Source of the DNA: Dyadobacter crusticola DSM 16708
GTDB lineage: Bacteria > Bacteroidota > Bacteroidia > Cytophagales > Spirosomataceae
Assembly: GCF_000701505.1 (NCBI RefSeq)
Contig: NZ_KL370786.1
Location: forward strand, 388,468 to 452,467
DNA length: 64,000 nt
Reading direction: 5' to 3'
Below are positions 27,337 through 35,730 of this stretch, one piece after another. Position 1 is the stretch's first letter, and every line of letters starts with the position of its first letter. The notes beneath the pieces were generated by a model. It saw only the letters and a list, made by a program, of their open reading frames with translations. It was not told the DNA's origin and did not search any database. A program made the translations under genes and the position numbers.

Positions 27337-27855
27337 AAGTCAGGAAGATAAGGGGTCTAGAAATGATTGAATCGAAAGGTATCGAAACAAATATAATGTT
27401 TTTATCAAATTTAAAATCTTTTCGTAAGAAAAAAATAATATCGATTAATCAAAAAGAAAGGTAACGGAGATTTATTCGGAATTTTCTTGATGTAAGTAGT
27501 AGAAAAGCGGAGCGCTAGCGAGTGGGCTTTGAGGATAGCCATAATGAGTGCTGTGCTCCCTCGGTCGAAGCTTTATGTTTTAATGCCGATTTCCAGGAAG
27601 CTCCGAAGGAGGCAACGACTATTGGATGTGCTTTTTTCTATAAACAGGATGCTCCGCTGTAGCAAAAAACGGCCGCTTACTGATGGGCTCGACTTCCAGT
27701 CTGTTCAAATTGGAGAATCGGAGGTATCTTTTATTTCAACAGTGTCCCTTAATAATCTTGCTGCTAGACGCAGGTTATTTCACTTCAATCTTTAAAGATC
27801 TTGTTACCACAACTTTCGTTGTGAGAGATCAAAATACTGGCTCTGATTTTTCGTG
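27337..27855. other. Gene-free stretch: susC promoter zone and unexplained DNA
   Basis: The part next to the susC-like gene (27337-27480) is very AT-rich and contains two minus-strand TAnnTTTG matches, TATATTTG at 27388-27395 and TAAATTTG at 27406-27413, which are the candidate -7 elements. Neither has a well-spaced TTG. The part from about 27480 to 27855 holds an 88-codon plus-strand frame (27529-27795) rich in Arg/Leu that looks like no known protein, with competing frames broken by stops. It may be a remnant of a mobile or repeated element; I cannot identify it. Confidence 0.4.
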
Positions 27856-28527
27856 TCAAAAATCGGCTTCATATCCATGTCCGTTTTTACCATAAAAGAT
27901 TAACCACTTGGCAAGAGAGTAGACAATGTGAAGTTTACTTTCGATTGTATCTTCATCTACATCAGGTGGTAAGCGTTGATCTTTTATGTACCGCAGATTA
28001 TTTTCATCTGCAATCTTATCTGCAATCACTAAAAGTCTGTTTCCATAGTCAAGAGTAGCGTCAGCGAGCTTCGTAGTCCAAGCTTCATTTACCAAATCTT
28101 CTCCTATCAAGTCTTCACAGTCGCTAAGAAATTGTCCTCTAAATACATTTGCGTCTTGTTGGGGAGAGATATACACCGGAACTCCGTCCTGTTCTACGGC
28201 TAACTCAATTACATAAAACCCTTCATATTGTTTTATGAGCTCGTTTTCTGAGATAGGATTGTCTGCTTCAAGATTTTTATGCCGAATCCATTCGTCAGCC
28301 TCTTTATCTCTACCTACTTTTGGAGCCTTAATTGTTTCGTAGGCTGGGATTTGTATAGAGAACCATTCTTCCAGTAGCTTATCTTTCGTCATGTGCTTCT
28401 TGCCAATAAGCCGATCGATAAATGTTGGCTTTGAAACTTCATTCTGCCGAATTGAAAAGAACAGTTTTGCGAATCTTTGCTCAAATCCTGGCTTGGGCTT
28501 CCCCAAAGGGCGCATGTCTAATCCCAT
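27856..28527 (-). CDS. Conserved hypothetical protein (PLGKPKPGFE type)
   Basis: 223 residues, no signal peptide or membrane helix. The opening MGLDMRPLGKPKPGFEQRF is a start I associate with a small uncharacterised cytoplasmic family in Bacteroidota and other bacteria. The middle is acidic, with GFYVIELAVEQDGVPVY and FRGQFLSDCEDLIGEDL. The C-terminal part has a helix KLHIVYSLAKWLIFYG. Function unknown. The gene and its surroundings are visibly richer in A+T than the flanking clusters, and it lies 95 bp after a HigA-like antitoxin gene on the same strand, so acquisition with that module is likely. Confidence 0.7.
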   Translation of the reverse strand: MGLDMRPLGKPKPGFEQRFAKLFFSIRQNEVSKPTFIDRLIGKKHMTKDKLLEEWFSIQIPAYETIKAPKVGRDKEADEWIRHKNLEADNPISENELIKQYEGFYVIELAVEQDGVPVYISPQQDANVFRGQFLSDCEDLIGEDLVNEAWTTKLADATLDYGNRLLVIADKIADENNLRYIKDQRLPPDVDEDTIESKLHIVYSLAKWLIFYGKNGHGYEADF

Positions 28528-28622
28528 TGAAATTAAGTTTATAGAAGCAATTTATGTACTCGACGCTACATGTCTTAAAACTATTACTGGCTTATCTAGT
28601 AGTTGTACCACCACGTTTAACT

Positions 28623-28934
28623 CTACCCCGTCACACTCAACCTTAAATTCCCACCCAAACCTTCCCTTACAATCCGCATCAAAGTCGAGAGTCTTATGTC
28701 GCTGGCGTTGTTTTCAATTCGGGAGATATACGTTTTCGTCGTGCCGCATTTATCAGCAAGTTGTTCTTGCGTTAGCCCTTGTTTCTTGCGCAGTTCCTGG
28801 ATCATTGCCCCTAATTTGAAGGCTTCGAATTCTTCTTCATACTGCTCTCTTTCCGCAGTACCAGGCTTCCCGTATTGATCATCCAGATGCTCGGAGAAAG
28901 AAGTCAATTTTTTATTGTGAGTCCCGTTGTTCAT
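28623..28934 (-). CDS. higA: HigA-type XRE antitoxin, orphaned
   Basis: 103 residues. The C-terminal half is a full XRE/Cro helix-turn-helix: IQELRKKQGLTQEQLADKC followed by GTTKTYISRIENNASDIRLS. The N-terminal half is the acidic, flexible part typical of HigA proteins in Bacteroidota HigBA pairs. Such antitoxins bind the toxin and repress their own promoter. The gene start overlaps the end of a broken toxin reading frame, and a perfect palindrome with promoter elements lies upstream, so the normal operator-higB-higA order is kept although the toxin is destroyed. An orphan role as a regulator or as an anti-addiction protein is inferred. Confidence 0.85.
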   Translation of the reverse strand: MNNGTHNKKLTSFSEHLDDQYGKPGTAEREQYEEEFEAFKLGAMIQELRKKQGLTQEQLADKCGTTKTYISRIENNASDIRLSTLMRIVREGLGGNLRLSVTG

Positions 28935-29028
28935 CGAAGTATTGTTTTTTTAGTTTTTCAGCCACACCAAGTTCAGTTCTGGGTGTTTTCTGCGTTTTCT
29001 TTTGAAATCCATTTGATAAACTTTCCGG
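28912..29028 (-). pseudogene. higB: C-terminal remnant of HigB toxin
   Basis: This 38-codon open stretch has no start codon and begins right after an in-frame TGA. It reads NGFQKKTQKTP followed by TELGVAEKLKKQYFDEQ, the hallmark C terminus of HigB/RelE-type toxins (GxxKKTxKxP, then an AExxxxxYF helix). It ends 23 bp inside the antitoxin gene, as usual in higBA operons. The frame before it (NDRKVYQ, shifted by one) may be a short continuation. About two thirds of a normal toxin of roughly 110 residues is missing, because the operator lies only about 35 bp upstream. Confidence 0.65.
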
Positions 29029-29059
29029 TCATTGCTTGTATAGTGTGTTAAGTCTTGAC

Positions 29060-29090
29060 CAAAGTTACCTAATTAGGTAACAAATTTCAA
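29060..29090 (-). promoter_or_regulatory. higBA promoter with perfect palindromic operator
   Basis: GTTACCTAATTAGGTAAC at 29064-29081 is an 18-bp perfect palindrome. On the minus strand TTG (29090-29088), 20 bp of spacer and TAACTTTG (29067-29060) form a textbook Bacteroidota promoter, and the palindrome fills the spacer and touches the -7 element. This is the expected architecture for repression by a dimeric HigA. Confidence 0.75.
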
Positions 29091-29148
29091 GTACTTATCG
29101 ATTTGTTGCGCACGAAATCTAGACTAAGCATAAAATAGCGCTGCCCCT

Positions 29149-29197
29149 AAAGCTCAAAAAGGCAACCAGAACGAACCTGATTGCCTTTTTGAGCTTT
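29149..29197. terminator. Terminator after DeoR-type regulator gene
   Basis: A perfect 17-bp inverted repeat (29149-29165 with 29181-29197) has the core CTCAAAAAGGCAA/TTGCCTTTTTGAG and a 15-nt loop. It stands 19 bp after the stop of the minus-strand regulator gene and before the higBA promoter. Confidence 0.8.
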
Positions 29198-29215
29198 ACA
29201 ATAGTTTTCCAGACT

Positions 29216-29980
29216 TCACCTCTCCGCAATAATCACCTCCACATTATGCTGTTTCAGCATTTTTAGATCGGCTTCCTCAATTTTGTCATCCGTCACTACT
29301 TTATTTATTTTATCAAACCCGCAAATAAATGCCAGCCCGGATTTCTTGAACTTGGAAGAGTCTGTTACGACGATCACTTCCTCGGCGATGTCGATCATAA
29401 TCTGGTTCAGGTGGGCTTCCTCCATGTAGTGGGTGAAGAAGCCGGCGTTGGCCTTCATACCGTCGATTCCAAGGAAGAGTTTGTTGCAATACAGCTGCTT
29501 GAAATTCCGCTCCGCCATCGGACCGACCAGCGACATTGAGAATTCTTTCAGGTAGCCGCCCGGCATATAAACTTGCAGGTTTTCGTATTGGGCGAGGTTA
29601 TTGACAATGTCAAGCGCATTGCTGATCACGGTCAGGTTCTTGAATTTTTCGAGGTTGTTTGATATTTCAAAGGTCGTGGTGCCCGAGTCCAGGATGATGC
29701 TGTCGCCTTCATTGATCAGCGATACTGCCTTCCGGCCGATCAGCCGCTTGATATCGTGGTTGATCTTTCTTTTTTCGGTGACGGTCAGCGCTATATTGTT
29801 GGTTTTGAAGGCTCCACCGTGTGCCCGCACCAGCAGGTTACTGTTTTCCAGCTTGTCCAGGTCATTGCGGATCGTGACTTCACTTACTTCCAGCATTTCA
29901 CTCAAATCATTCACATTTACTTCACCCAATTCATCAAGTTTTTGCAAAATAAGTGAACGACGCTGCGCAGTTTTCTTCAT
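29216..29980 (-). CDS. DeoR/AgaR-type sugar-phosphate-responsive regulator
   Basis: 254 residues. The N-terminal DeoR helix-turn-helix (about 6-57) reads RRSLILQKLDELGEVNVNDL and SEVTIRNDLDKLE. The C-terminal DeoRC effector domain covers about 75-230, with IILDSGTTTFEI, LTVISNALDIVNNL and VVTDSSKFKKSGLAFI, the ribose-isomerase-like fold that binds phosphosugars. AgaR, of the same family, controls galactosamine genes in Enterobacteria. The AgaS-kinase-aldolase operon 13 kb away makes amino-sugar or tagatose phosphates plausible effectors here. It ends at a strong terminator. A TACCTTTG element at 30063-30070 could be its promoter. Confidence 0.9.
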   Translation of the reverse strand: MKKTAQRRSLILQKLDELGEVNVNDLSEMLEVSEVTIRNDLDKLENSNLLVRAHGGAFKTNNIALTVTEKRKINHDIKRLIGRKAVSLINEGDSIILDSGTTTFEISNNLEKFKNLTVISNALDIVNNLAQYENLQVYMPGGYLKEFSMSLVGPMAERNFKQLYCNKLFLGIDGMKANAGFFTHYMEEAHLNQIMIDIAEEVIVVTDSSKFKKSGLAFICGFDKINKVVTDDKIEEADLKMLKQHNVEVIIAER

Positions 29981-30062
29981 GGTAACAACCCCTTTAATTC
30001 GATTAAACTTATTGATCCTTTGTTCTTTAACCCCGGAAACCCCGGTCTTTCAAACGAGTTTG

Positions 30063-30070
30063 CAAAGGTA
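30063..30070 (-). promoter_or_regulatory. Bacteroidota -7 element before DeoR-type gene
   Basis: TACCTTTG on the minus strand, 83 bp upstream of the regulator ATG, inside a 134-bp gap. No clear -33 TTG was found at the standard spacing. The gap also contains an imperfect ACCCCGG repeat. Confidence 0.3.
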
Positions 30071-30114
30071 GCAACATTCATCCACATGCATTGTATAATC
30101 CGGCGCGAACGGCG

Positions 30115-30393
30115 TCACCGACCAGTTTGTTCCAATGCGCCATCCTGGTGTGCGAAGGCCCGTTCCACTTCAATAATCTTCTCAATGCGTTCGAGGATCA
30201 ATTCTGTCATATCTTTTGGAAAAATCGCCTCGACGATGATCAGTCTCATTCCTGCATCCTCCGTGTCAAAAACCTGCATATAAGTGACCTCAAACCGGCT
30301 TTTTCCGAACACTTGCAATAGCCTGCTGAGGACATTATTGGTGTCACTGACATAGATTGATATCCGGCGCGAACCGGCAAACTGGTTTCTCAT
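30115..30393 (-). CDS. Stand-alone ACT domain protein (IlvN-like)
   Basis: About 92 residues, a single ACT fold: ISIYVSDTNNVLSRLLQVFGKSRFEVTYMQV, then a DAGMRLIIVEA strand and a helix ending IIEVERAFAHQDG. The ordering and the final VERAFAHQ match the ACT domain of acetolactate synthase small subunits, but the second half of IlvN is absent and no ilv gene is near. ACT domains bind amino acids and regulate enzymes. The start at 30393 is ATG; a GTG at 30399 overlaps the upstream stop (TAGTG), so translational coupling with the esterase-fold gene is likely. Its partner is unknown. Confidence 0.75.
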   Translation of the reverse strand: MRNQFAGSRRISIYVSDTNNVLSRLLQVFGKSRFEVTYMQVFDTEDAGMRLIIVEAIFPKDMTELILERIEKIIEVERAFAHQDGALEQTGR

Positions 30394-30398
30394 CTCCA

Positions 30399-32432
30399 CT
30401 ATCTTTTGACTTTCACGGTAAAAGAAACCCGCTTTGTTTCACGGATAAACGAATGCGCTCCGTGGCTGTCGCGGCGCGTGTTGCCGGTTTTTGGATATTC
30501 GTAAATGCCGTAAAATTTAATCTCGTGGCCGTCGGGACAATCCGGCTTGATCTGCACCTGAGAGGTCAGCCGCTGCGCTCCCGACCAGTCAGCCCGGGCA
30601 AAGAAAAGCATGCGCCGGGCGTTCATATCCACATAAGGGTCTTCGGTATAAAGTTGCAGGCCAAAATCGTGCAGTGAATCCAGATCGGATTTGGTAAATA
30701 TGCTGATCCATTCACCTGGATTAGCAATCCCGTCACCGTTTCCTTCGCCTACAATTGTTCGCTCTTCCACTTCCAGCTTTACCGCGCGACGGTCGGCTAT
30801 CTCAAAATCAGCCAGCGTTTTTTCAGGTGAATAGAAAGGTACTTCGAGTAAAAACTGCTCCTTTTTGCCATCGTAAGTCAGCATTAATTTCAGTTTGGCT
30901 CGGTCCAGGTTTGCATTTCGCGAGCGTATCCGGAAAGCTGTTTTTTCATGCAATGCACCTTTGTCGATCTTCCCAATGGTAATCGCCGGGTCCATCACTT
31001 CCACGTCTTCATCCTGCGCAATAAGCTCTATGCGCACGGAATCCACGCCCGCACCACCTTTGTTGAACAACATCGGGCTTAATGAAACGATATCGCCTAC
31101 GCCTGGCATTTTCTTATCAAGCGTGTAACTGGCCATACTGATGTGCCCCGGATCGCCATTTCGGTACAAGCCAATGTCACTGTCCTGCCCGGTTCCCTGG
31201 TACTGAATCCGGCCCTTTTTATCGCTGCGCATGGTTTGGCGGGAGATTTTGCGGGTCGCGACATCCAGCCGGATCATTTCATAATTCGTGTTTGGTGTGT
31301 AAATGCTGTCTGTTAATATTTTCACCGACAAGTTAGAAACGGGCGGGCCATCGGGAAGCCACTTTTTGGATTCAAAACGAAATCCTTCCCGCCGCACATC
31401 ATTGAGGATGGTGAAGCCCGGCACATTCCGGTCGGTGGTAATGTCGTAATTCCAGACTGAAAATTTGGGATACAGATCAATATGATGCCATTTCTCGGGC
31501 CTTGCCATCGGCATGCGGAAATATTTCATGTGAAAGTCAAACTGTCCCTTGATATTGACCGCATTGTGAAAGCCCCGGAAGTAGCCGATGCCGTAATGCC
31601 AGCTCTCGTAGTTCAGTTCGAGCGTTTTGTAAGCATCATCAATTTCCTGATCGTGCTGGCGCAAGAAATCCTTGCTGCCCAAATGCATACGGATCGGCAA
31701 GCCCGCAAAATTCCGGCCCATCTCCTTAAATGGCGTGTAAATCTGCAAAGCCTTTGGCCCGACCGTGAAAGAAGCAGACGGACAGAAAAACGAAGCGCTC
31801 GACAGCAGATGCGGGTATTTGGAAGCGACCAGCATTGACATAAACCCGCCCATACTCAGCCCCGAAACCGCACGGGCCTCGCGGTAAGCTCTGGTGCGAT
31901 AATGTGCATCAATGTACTGAACAAATTCCGGGAAGTAGTCGACAAACTGCCGGTCTTCCTTCACCGGCGCAATGTCGTACGGTCGCGGATATTGTGCCGG
32001 CACGTAGCCGTCCCACTTTGCGATGATTACATCATTCTCAGCTACATAGCTGGCGAAATTATCCAGCGAATCCGGACCGGTGCGCTCGTAATTTCCGTTA
32101 AACTCATCATAATACCGCGCCTCGCCCGAGCGGGAAACCTCGCCCTCCGCCGGACCATTAAAACGCCCGGCATTCCCATGGAAATAGTAAATCACAGGAT
32201 ATCGCCGCTCGGGATGCTGGTGATAGCCGGGCGGCAGAATCAGGCGGAAATTCCGGTTTTCCTTGAAAACCTGGCTGTAATGTTGCGCGTCTTCGATAAT
32301 GGCTTTGCGCGGCGAAGGCTGCGCGTGAACGTTTAATGTTGCAGTCAGTAAAAGCAAAGCGAGCAGCCGGCTGTAACTCAGGTGCTGTTTGTTTTTTATA
32401 TAAAAATCAAGAAATCTGTAAAGCTGATCCAT
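30399..32432 (-). CDS. Secreted esterase-fold alpha/beta hydrolase
   Basis: 677 residues with a signal peptide (about 20-38). An esterase-D/feruloyl-esterase-like domain covers about 45-300. It has the oxyanion region YYFHGNAG near 83, nucleophile Ser193 in VSGLSMGGFMS, and likely acid and base in LGSKDFLRQHDQE and YFRGFHNA. The C-terminal half (about 310-677) is beta-rich and unassigned, possibly carbohydrate-binding. Secreted members deacylate plant or mucin glycans or act as mycolyl-type transferases. It lies 9 bp after the DUF5107-TPR gene in a catabolic operon, so removal of acyl groups from an oligosaccharide is inferred. Confidence 0.8.
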   Translation of the reverse strand: MDQLYRFLDFYIKNKQHLSYSRLLALLLLTATLNVHAQPSPRKAIIEDAQHYSQVFKENRNFRLILPPGYHQHPERRYPVIYYFHGNAGRFNGPAEGEVSRSGEARYYDEFNGNYERTGPDSLDNFASYVAENDVIIAKWDGYVPAQYPRPYDIAPVKEDRQFVDYFPEFVQYIDAHYRTRAYREARAVSGLSMGGFMSMLVASKYPHLLSSASFFCPSASFTVGPKALQIYTPFKEMGRNFAGLPIRMHLGSKDFLRQHDQEIDDAYKTLELNYESWHYGIGYFRGFHNAVNIKGQFDFHMKYFRMPMARPEKWHHIDLYPKFSVWNYDITTDRNVPGFTILNDVRREGFRFESKKWLPDGPPVSNLSVKILTDSIYTPNTNYEMIRLDVATRKISRQTMRSDKKGRIQYQGTGQDSDIGLYRNGDPGHISMASYTLDKKMPGVGDIVSLSPMLFNKGGAGVDSVRIELIAQDEDVEVMDPAITIGKIDKGALHEKTAFRIRSRNANLDRAKLKLMLTYDGKKEQFLLEVPFYSPEKTLADFEIADRRAVKLEVEERTIVGEGNGDGIANPGEWISIFTKSDLDSLHDFGLQLYTEDPYVDMNARRMLFFARADWSGAQRLTSQVQIKPDCPDGHEIKFYGIYEYPKTGNTRRDSHGAHSFIRETKRVSFTVKVKR

Positions 32433-32441
32433 AATGCGCGA

Positions 32442-35400
32442 TTAATCCTTCTTTTTGCCAATTTCGCCCAGTTCGAGTGCCCGGAAAAACAAGGTAGTCA
32501 GGTTATACTTTTTGTCTGCTATCAAATCCTGTCTGAGCTTTTCAGCGCGGGCAGTATCGTCCTGTATTTTTGCCAAAATCCATTGTACCTGCGGCGCATC
32601 CGATCCTTCTGTAATCTCCCACTTGCGCAGGGAATCCTGCTCTGCTTTCCAGTTTTCGATAAATTTTGAAGCGGGTTCCTGCTTGCCTGCGTCGCGCAGT
32701 AACTTCACGCCCAGGTAATTGCCGAGCACATTGCGGTTGCTTTCTTTGCTGGCATGAAGGGTGTAGTCGGTGATATGTTGTACGTATAGATCTGCTTTTT
32801 GCGAATGGCCGAGCTGTTTTTCGCAGTAAGCCGCCAGGTAGTCCATCAGGCGGTTATCGGGCTCGTGGGGTTTGCCTGTACCCAGATTTTCCGGCCACAA
32901 GCGGGCTTTTTCAAGTGCTTTTAAGGCGTCATTGTACTTTTTGTTTTCCGCCAAGGAAAGAGCACTGGCCAGATTAGCGACCACAAATACATTATGTCCC
33001 TCGCGCGCACCTTCCTGCGGCAGGATTTGAATCTTATCGAGCACTTGCAGGCAGGCCGTAAACTTGCCGGCGTCCAGCAGCGATTTGGCATAATCTATTC
33101 CGATCACCGGATTTTCGGGAAACTGTTTATAGGCAGTCTGCGCATTTGAAAGCGCTTTTTCCTGCATTTTTTGGTTGTTAAAAAACGCAGTCAGGTAGTG
33201 CCAGGTGCGCCATTCTTTGGGGTTCAAGTGATGAGCTTTTACAAAATCCGCCTGGGCACTGCCGCCTGCATTGTTTTGGAAGAGAATACCTCTTGCTATA
33301 TAAAAAGGCGCAAAATCCGGCTCGTTTTCACAGCTCGCAAATTGTTTCCTCGCATTTTCTTTGTCTGCAATGTGCCAGTAAATCAGCCCCAGATAGTAGC
33401 GGTTTTTCCAGGAAGGCTGCTGCTTTTCAGCCCAGAGCAACACCGGAATCGTTTCCAGCCGGAAAGGAAAAACCAGCTCGGGCGACATTCCAATCGCATT
33501 CTGCAAATGCTTTCTACTCTCTGCCGGAGCCAAATCCCGGTTCAGATAGGCCAGCCAGTAAGAAACAGTAGGGTAGGCGGGAGCCAGTGCCAGGACCCTG
33601 ATCGCATCGCGACTCAGTCCCTGATTCACATACTCCATCGCCAGTTCCAGGTAAGTTTCATGCGGCAGCTCGTTGCGGATCGCATCTTGGAAAATGGCTT
33701 GATTCTCTTTGGTCGGATTTAGCAAATACTGCTCGAAACGCGCATAATGACTTAGTGGGTCGATTTCCAGCAGGTCTTTCCAAACTTTTGCAGCCTCCGC
33801 AGGCTTATTCAACTTTCTCAGCGCCGTACCCAGCCACTGGTAGGCCGACAAGTTATTTTGGTTGTAAGTCAATGCTTTCCGCGCATCGGATTCGGCTTTT
33901 TCAAAATCCTGTTTCTGCAATGCAATGCCTGCCAGCTGCGCGTAAGCGCCGGATTTGTATTCCATTGTCCAGGTCGCCACCGACAATGCTTCTTCTGCTT
34001 TCGTCAGATCGCCCAGTTTGCGGTAAAGTGCGCCGTACAGGTAATTGGCGCCACCGTGGTAGGTATTTTCGGCTAGCACTTTCCTGGCAAAATCCAGCCC
34101 CGCTGCATATTCTCCTTTGCGATAACCATACTCCGCCAGCCTGACCAGCGCGCCGCTGTGGGTAGGTTCTTTTTCCAGAACAGCCAGGTAACGCAGGCGC
34201 GCGCCTTCAAAATTACGCATGGCGTTTTCATCTTCTCCCAGCTCAAAAAGCCGCTCTGCTGAATGCGGATCTTGTTTGTCGGCCGAAAGAACAGGGCGGT
34301 CCAAAACTTTTTCGGGTTCCGAGGAATACACGAGGCGATCCTTGCCAATGCTGACGCGCAGCTGCTTTTGAGATTTTGCGAGAGGTATCGTTTTGACATA
34401 CACCTCCATGGGTTTGAGTTGGAGCAGAGCTTGATAAACAGCCTGGCCACCGACCGTCACTTTCAGCGTATCCTGAATCGGGGAAATCGGGTTAATGATG
34501 ATTTTGACACTATCACCGCCCGCCGCCACATTGAGCGTGCCGTAAGGTGAAGCATCCACCATTCCGCCGGCCCCTTTGACGGGAAACCAGTACTCGGTTT
34601 TGGTTTCGGAATAAAATGGCCCCAAATTTTTCTGGTTAAACGGACTGTGAAACCCGCTTCGCTCGGCAGCCTGGTTGAATGTCACACCAGACTGTGCCTC
34701 AATGTATTGCCCATCCGTATCCGTGAGCAGATCTTCCCAGATCGCCCCTTCTCTGGCACGCGACCAGATCCATAGTTTCTTGCCCGGTGCGTCGGAATAA
34801 GGCGACCAATGTCCGAACCCAAAGTTTTTGTTACGCCAATACCCGCCAAACCAGCTGGTATGCGTGCCCATGACGTGGTAAGACTTATCCCCGCCCGAAT
34901 TAACGTTTTTGTAATAAGATAAATCCACGCCGTTTTCATCGATCGGCCAGGGGCTCGCCAGTCCGTCGTGGCCCACGTGGTGCGTGCCCGGAAAGAAAAA
35001 CTGCATATCCTCCGAGGCGCGAAAAGCCGCATTCTCCCACGAGAGATACGAATCGTGCAGCGGCAGAGGGTTATACCAAAGGCTTTGCGTTTCGAAATAA
35101 GCTTTGTCTTTTGGTAGTACGATTTTCACGCGCCACTGCGTGCGGGAAGCCAGATCAATGCCGCCGACCACGCAGGTTACACTACCATCGGGATTGTTGA
35201 GCGTAACATAATCCACGGGGGCGGCCGCCCAGGGCGCGTGGCCCAGATCAAGGCCGAAATTATGCTCAATGCCGCCGCTGGTCCACGGTCCGCGGATGCC
35301 GATCGACCGGAATTTCATGACGTGGTTGGTGTATACAAATTCCTCGCCGGTCGATTTTTCAATGGCACCCAGTACTTTCCCCCCAAGCTCAGGCAGCACC

Positions 35401-35669
35401 TGCACTTTAATGTAAGGGTTTTCCAGTTCGACTACCTTCCAGTTTTGGGTCTTGCTTTTATTGGTATAGCCATCAAAAACATAATACGGATAAAAAGGCA
35501 AAACCTTTTTGCTGATCCCCATTACCGGCAGCGGGTTTGGGTCAGAAAAAGGATAGGTTTTAAACGCCTGCGCCCGCTCTGTCACGCTGGCTTTTTGCGC
35601 TTTTAATGCAGGAGAAACCGCCAGGAATGCCAGCATAACACGCGCTATGCTGGCACTTGAAGGCAACAT
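32442..35669 (-). CDS. DUF5107 domain protein with TPR repeats
   Basis: The start at 35669 (ATG) gives a proper signal peptide (MLPSSASIARVMLAFLAVSP, ending LKAQ); a GTG at 35693 would add 8 residues. About 1075 residues. DUF5107 covers about 30-450 and resembles galactose-mutarotase-like beta sandwiches, with VQVLPELGGKVLGAIEKSTG and GIEHNFGLDLGHAPW. At least eight TPR-type helix pairs follow to the C terminus (EKEPTHSGALVRLAEYGYRK, ALTYNQNNLSAYQWLGTALR). DUF5107 proteins occur with carbohydrate-active enzymes, but their reaction is not established. It sits between DUF4091 and esterase genes in one operon, presumably periplasmic. Confidence 0.85.
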   Translation of the reverse strand: MLPSSASIARVMLAFLAVSPALKAQKASVTERAQAFKTYPFSDPNPLPVMGISKKVLPFYPYYVFDGYTNKSKTQNWKVVELENPYIKVQVLPELGGKVLGAIEKSTGEEFVYTNHVMKFRSIGIRGPWTSGGIEHNFGLDLGHAPWAAAPVDYVTLNNPDGSVTCVVGGIDLASRTQWRVKIVLPKDKAYFETQSLWYNPLPLHDSYLSWENAAFRASEDMQFFFPGTHHVGHDGLASPWPIDENGVDLSYYKNVNSGGDKSYHVMGTHTSWFGGYWRNKNFGFGHWSPYSDAPGKKLWIWSRAREGAIWEDLLTDTDGQYIEAQSGVTFNQAAERSGFHSPFNQKNLGPFYSETKTEYWFPVKGAGGMVDASPYGTLNVAAGGDSVKIIINPISPIQDTLKVTVGGQAVYQALLQLKPMEVYVKTIPLAKSQKQLRVSIGKDRLVYSSEPEKVLDRPVLSADKQDPHSAERLFELGEDENAMRNFEGARLRYLAVLEKEPTHSGALVRLAEYGYRKGEYAAGLDFARKVLAENTYHGGANYLYGALYRKLGDLTKAEEALSVATWTMEYKSGAYAQLAGIALQKQDFEKAESDARKALTYNQNNLSAYQWLGTALRKLNKPAEAAKVWKDLLEIDPLSHYARFEQYLLNPTKENQAIFQDAIRNELPHETYLELAMEYVNQGLSRDAIRVLALAPAYPTVSYWLAYLNRDLAPAESRKHLQNAIGMSPELVFPFRLETIPVLLWAEKQQPSWKNRYYLGLIYWHIADKENARKQFASCENEPDFAPFYIARGILFQNNAGGSAQADFVKAHHLNPKEWRTWHYLTAFFNNQKMQEKALSNAQTAYKQFPENPVIGIDYAKSLLDAGKFTACLQVLDKIQILPQEGAREGHNVFVVANLASALSLAENKKYNDALKALEKARLWPENLGTGKPHEPDNRLMDYLAAYCEKQLGHSQKADLYVQHITDYTLHASKESNRNVLGNYLGVKLLRDAGKQEPASKFIENWKAEQDSLRKWEITEGSDAPQVQWILAKIQDDTARAEKLRQDLIADKKYNLTTLFFRALELGEIGKKKD

Positions 35670-35730
35670 TGAAAAATGGAAGAGGGCAGGCACGGAGAAA
35701 TTATGAAAGGTTTAGAAATAGACGCTAATG

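Noticed and set aside
27529..27795. 88-codon plus-strand open frame behind the susC-like gene
   Set aside because: Arg/Leu-rich, no recognisable motif, no promoter or good start context, overlapped by equally plausible broken frames. Kept only as part of an unexplained stretch.
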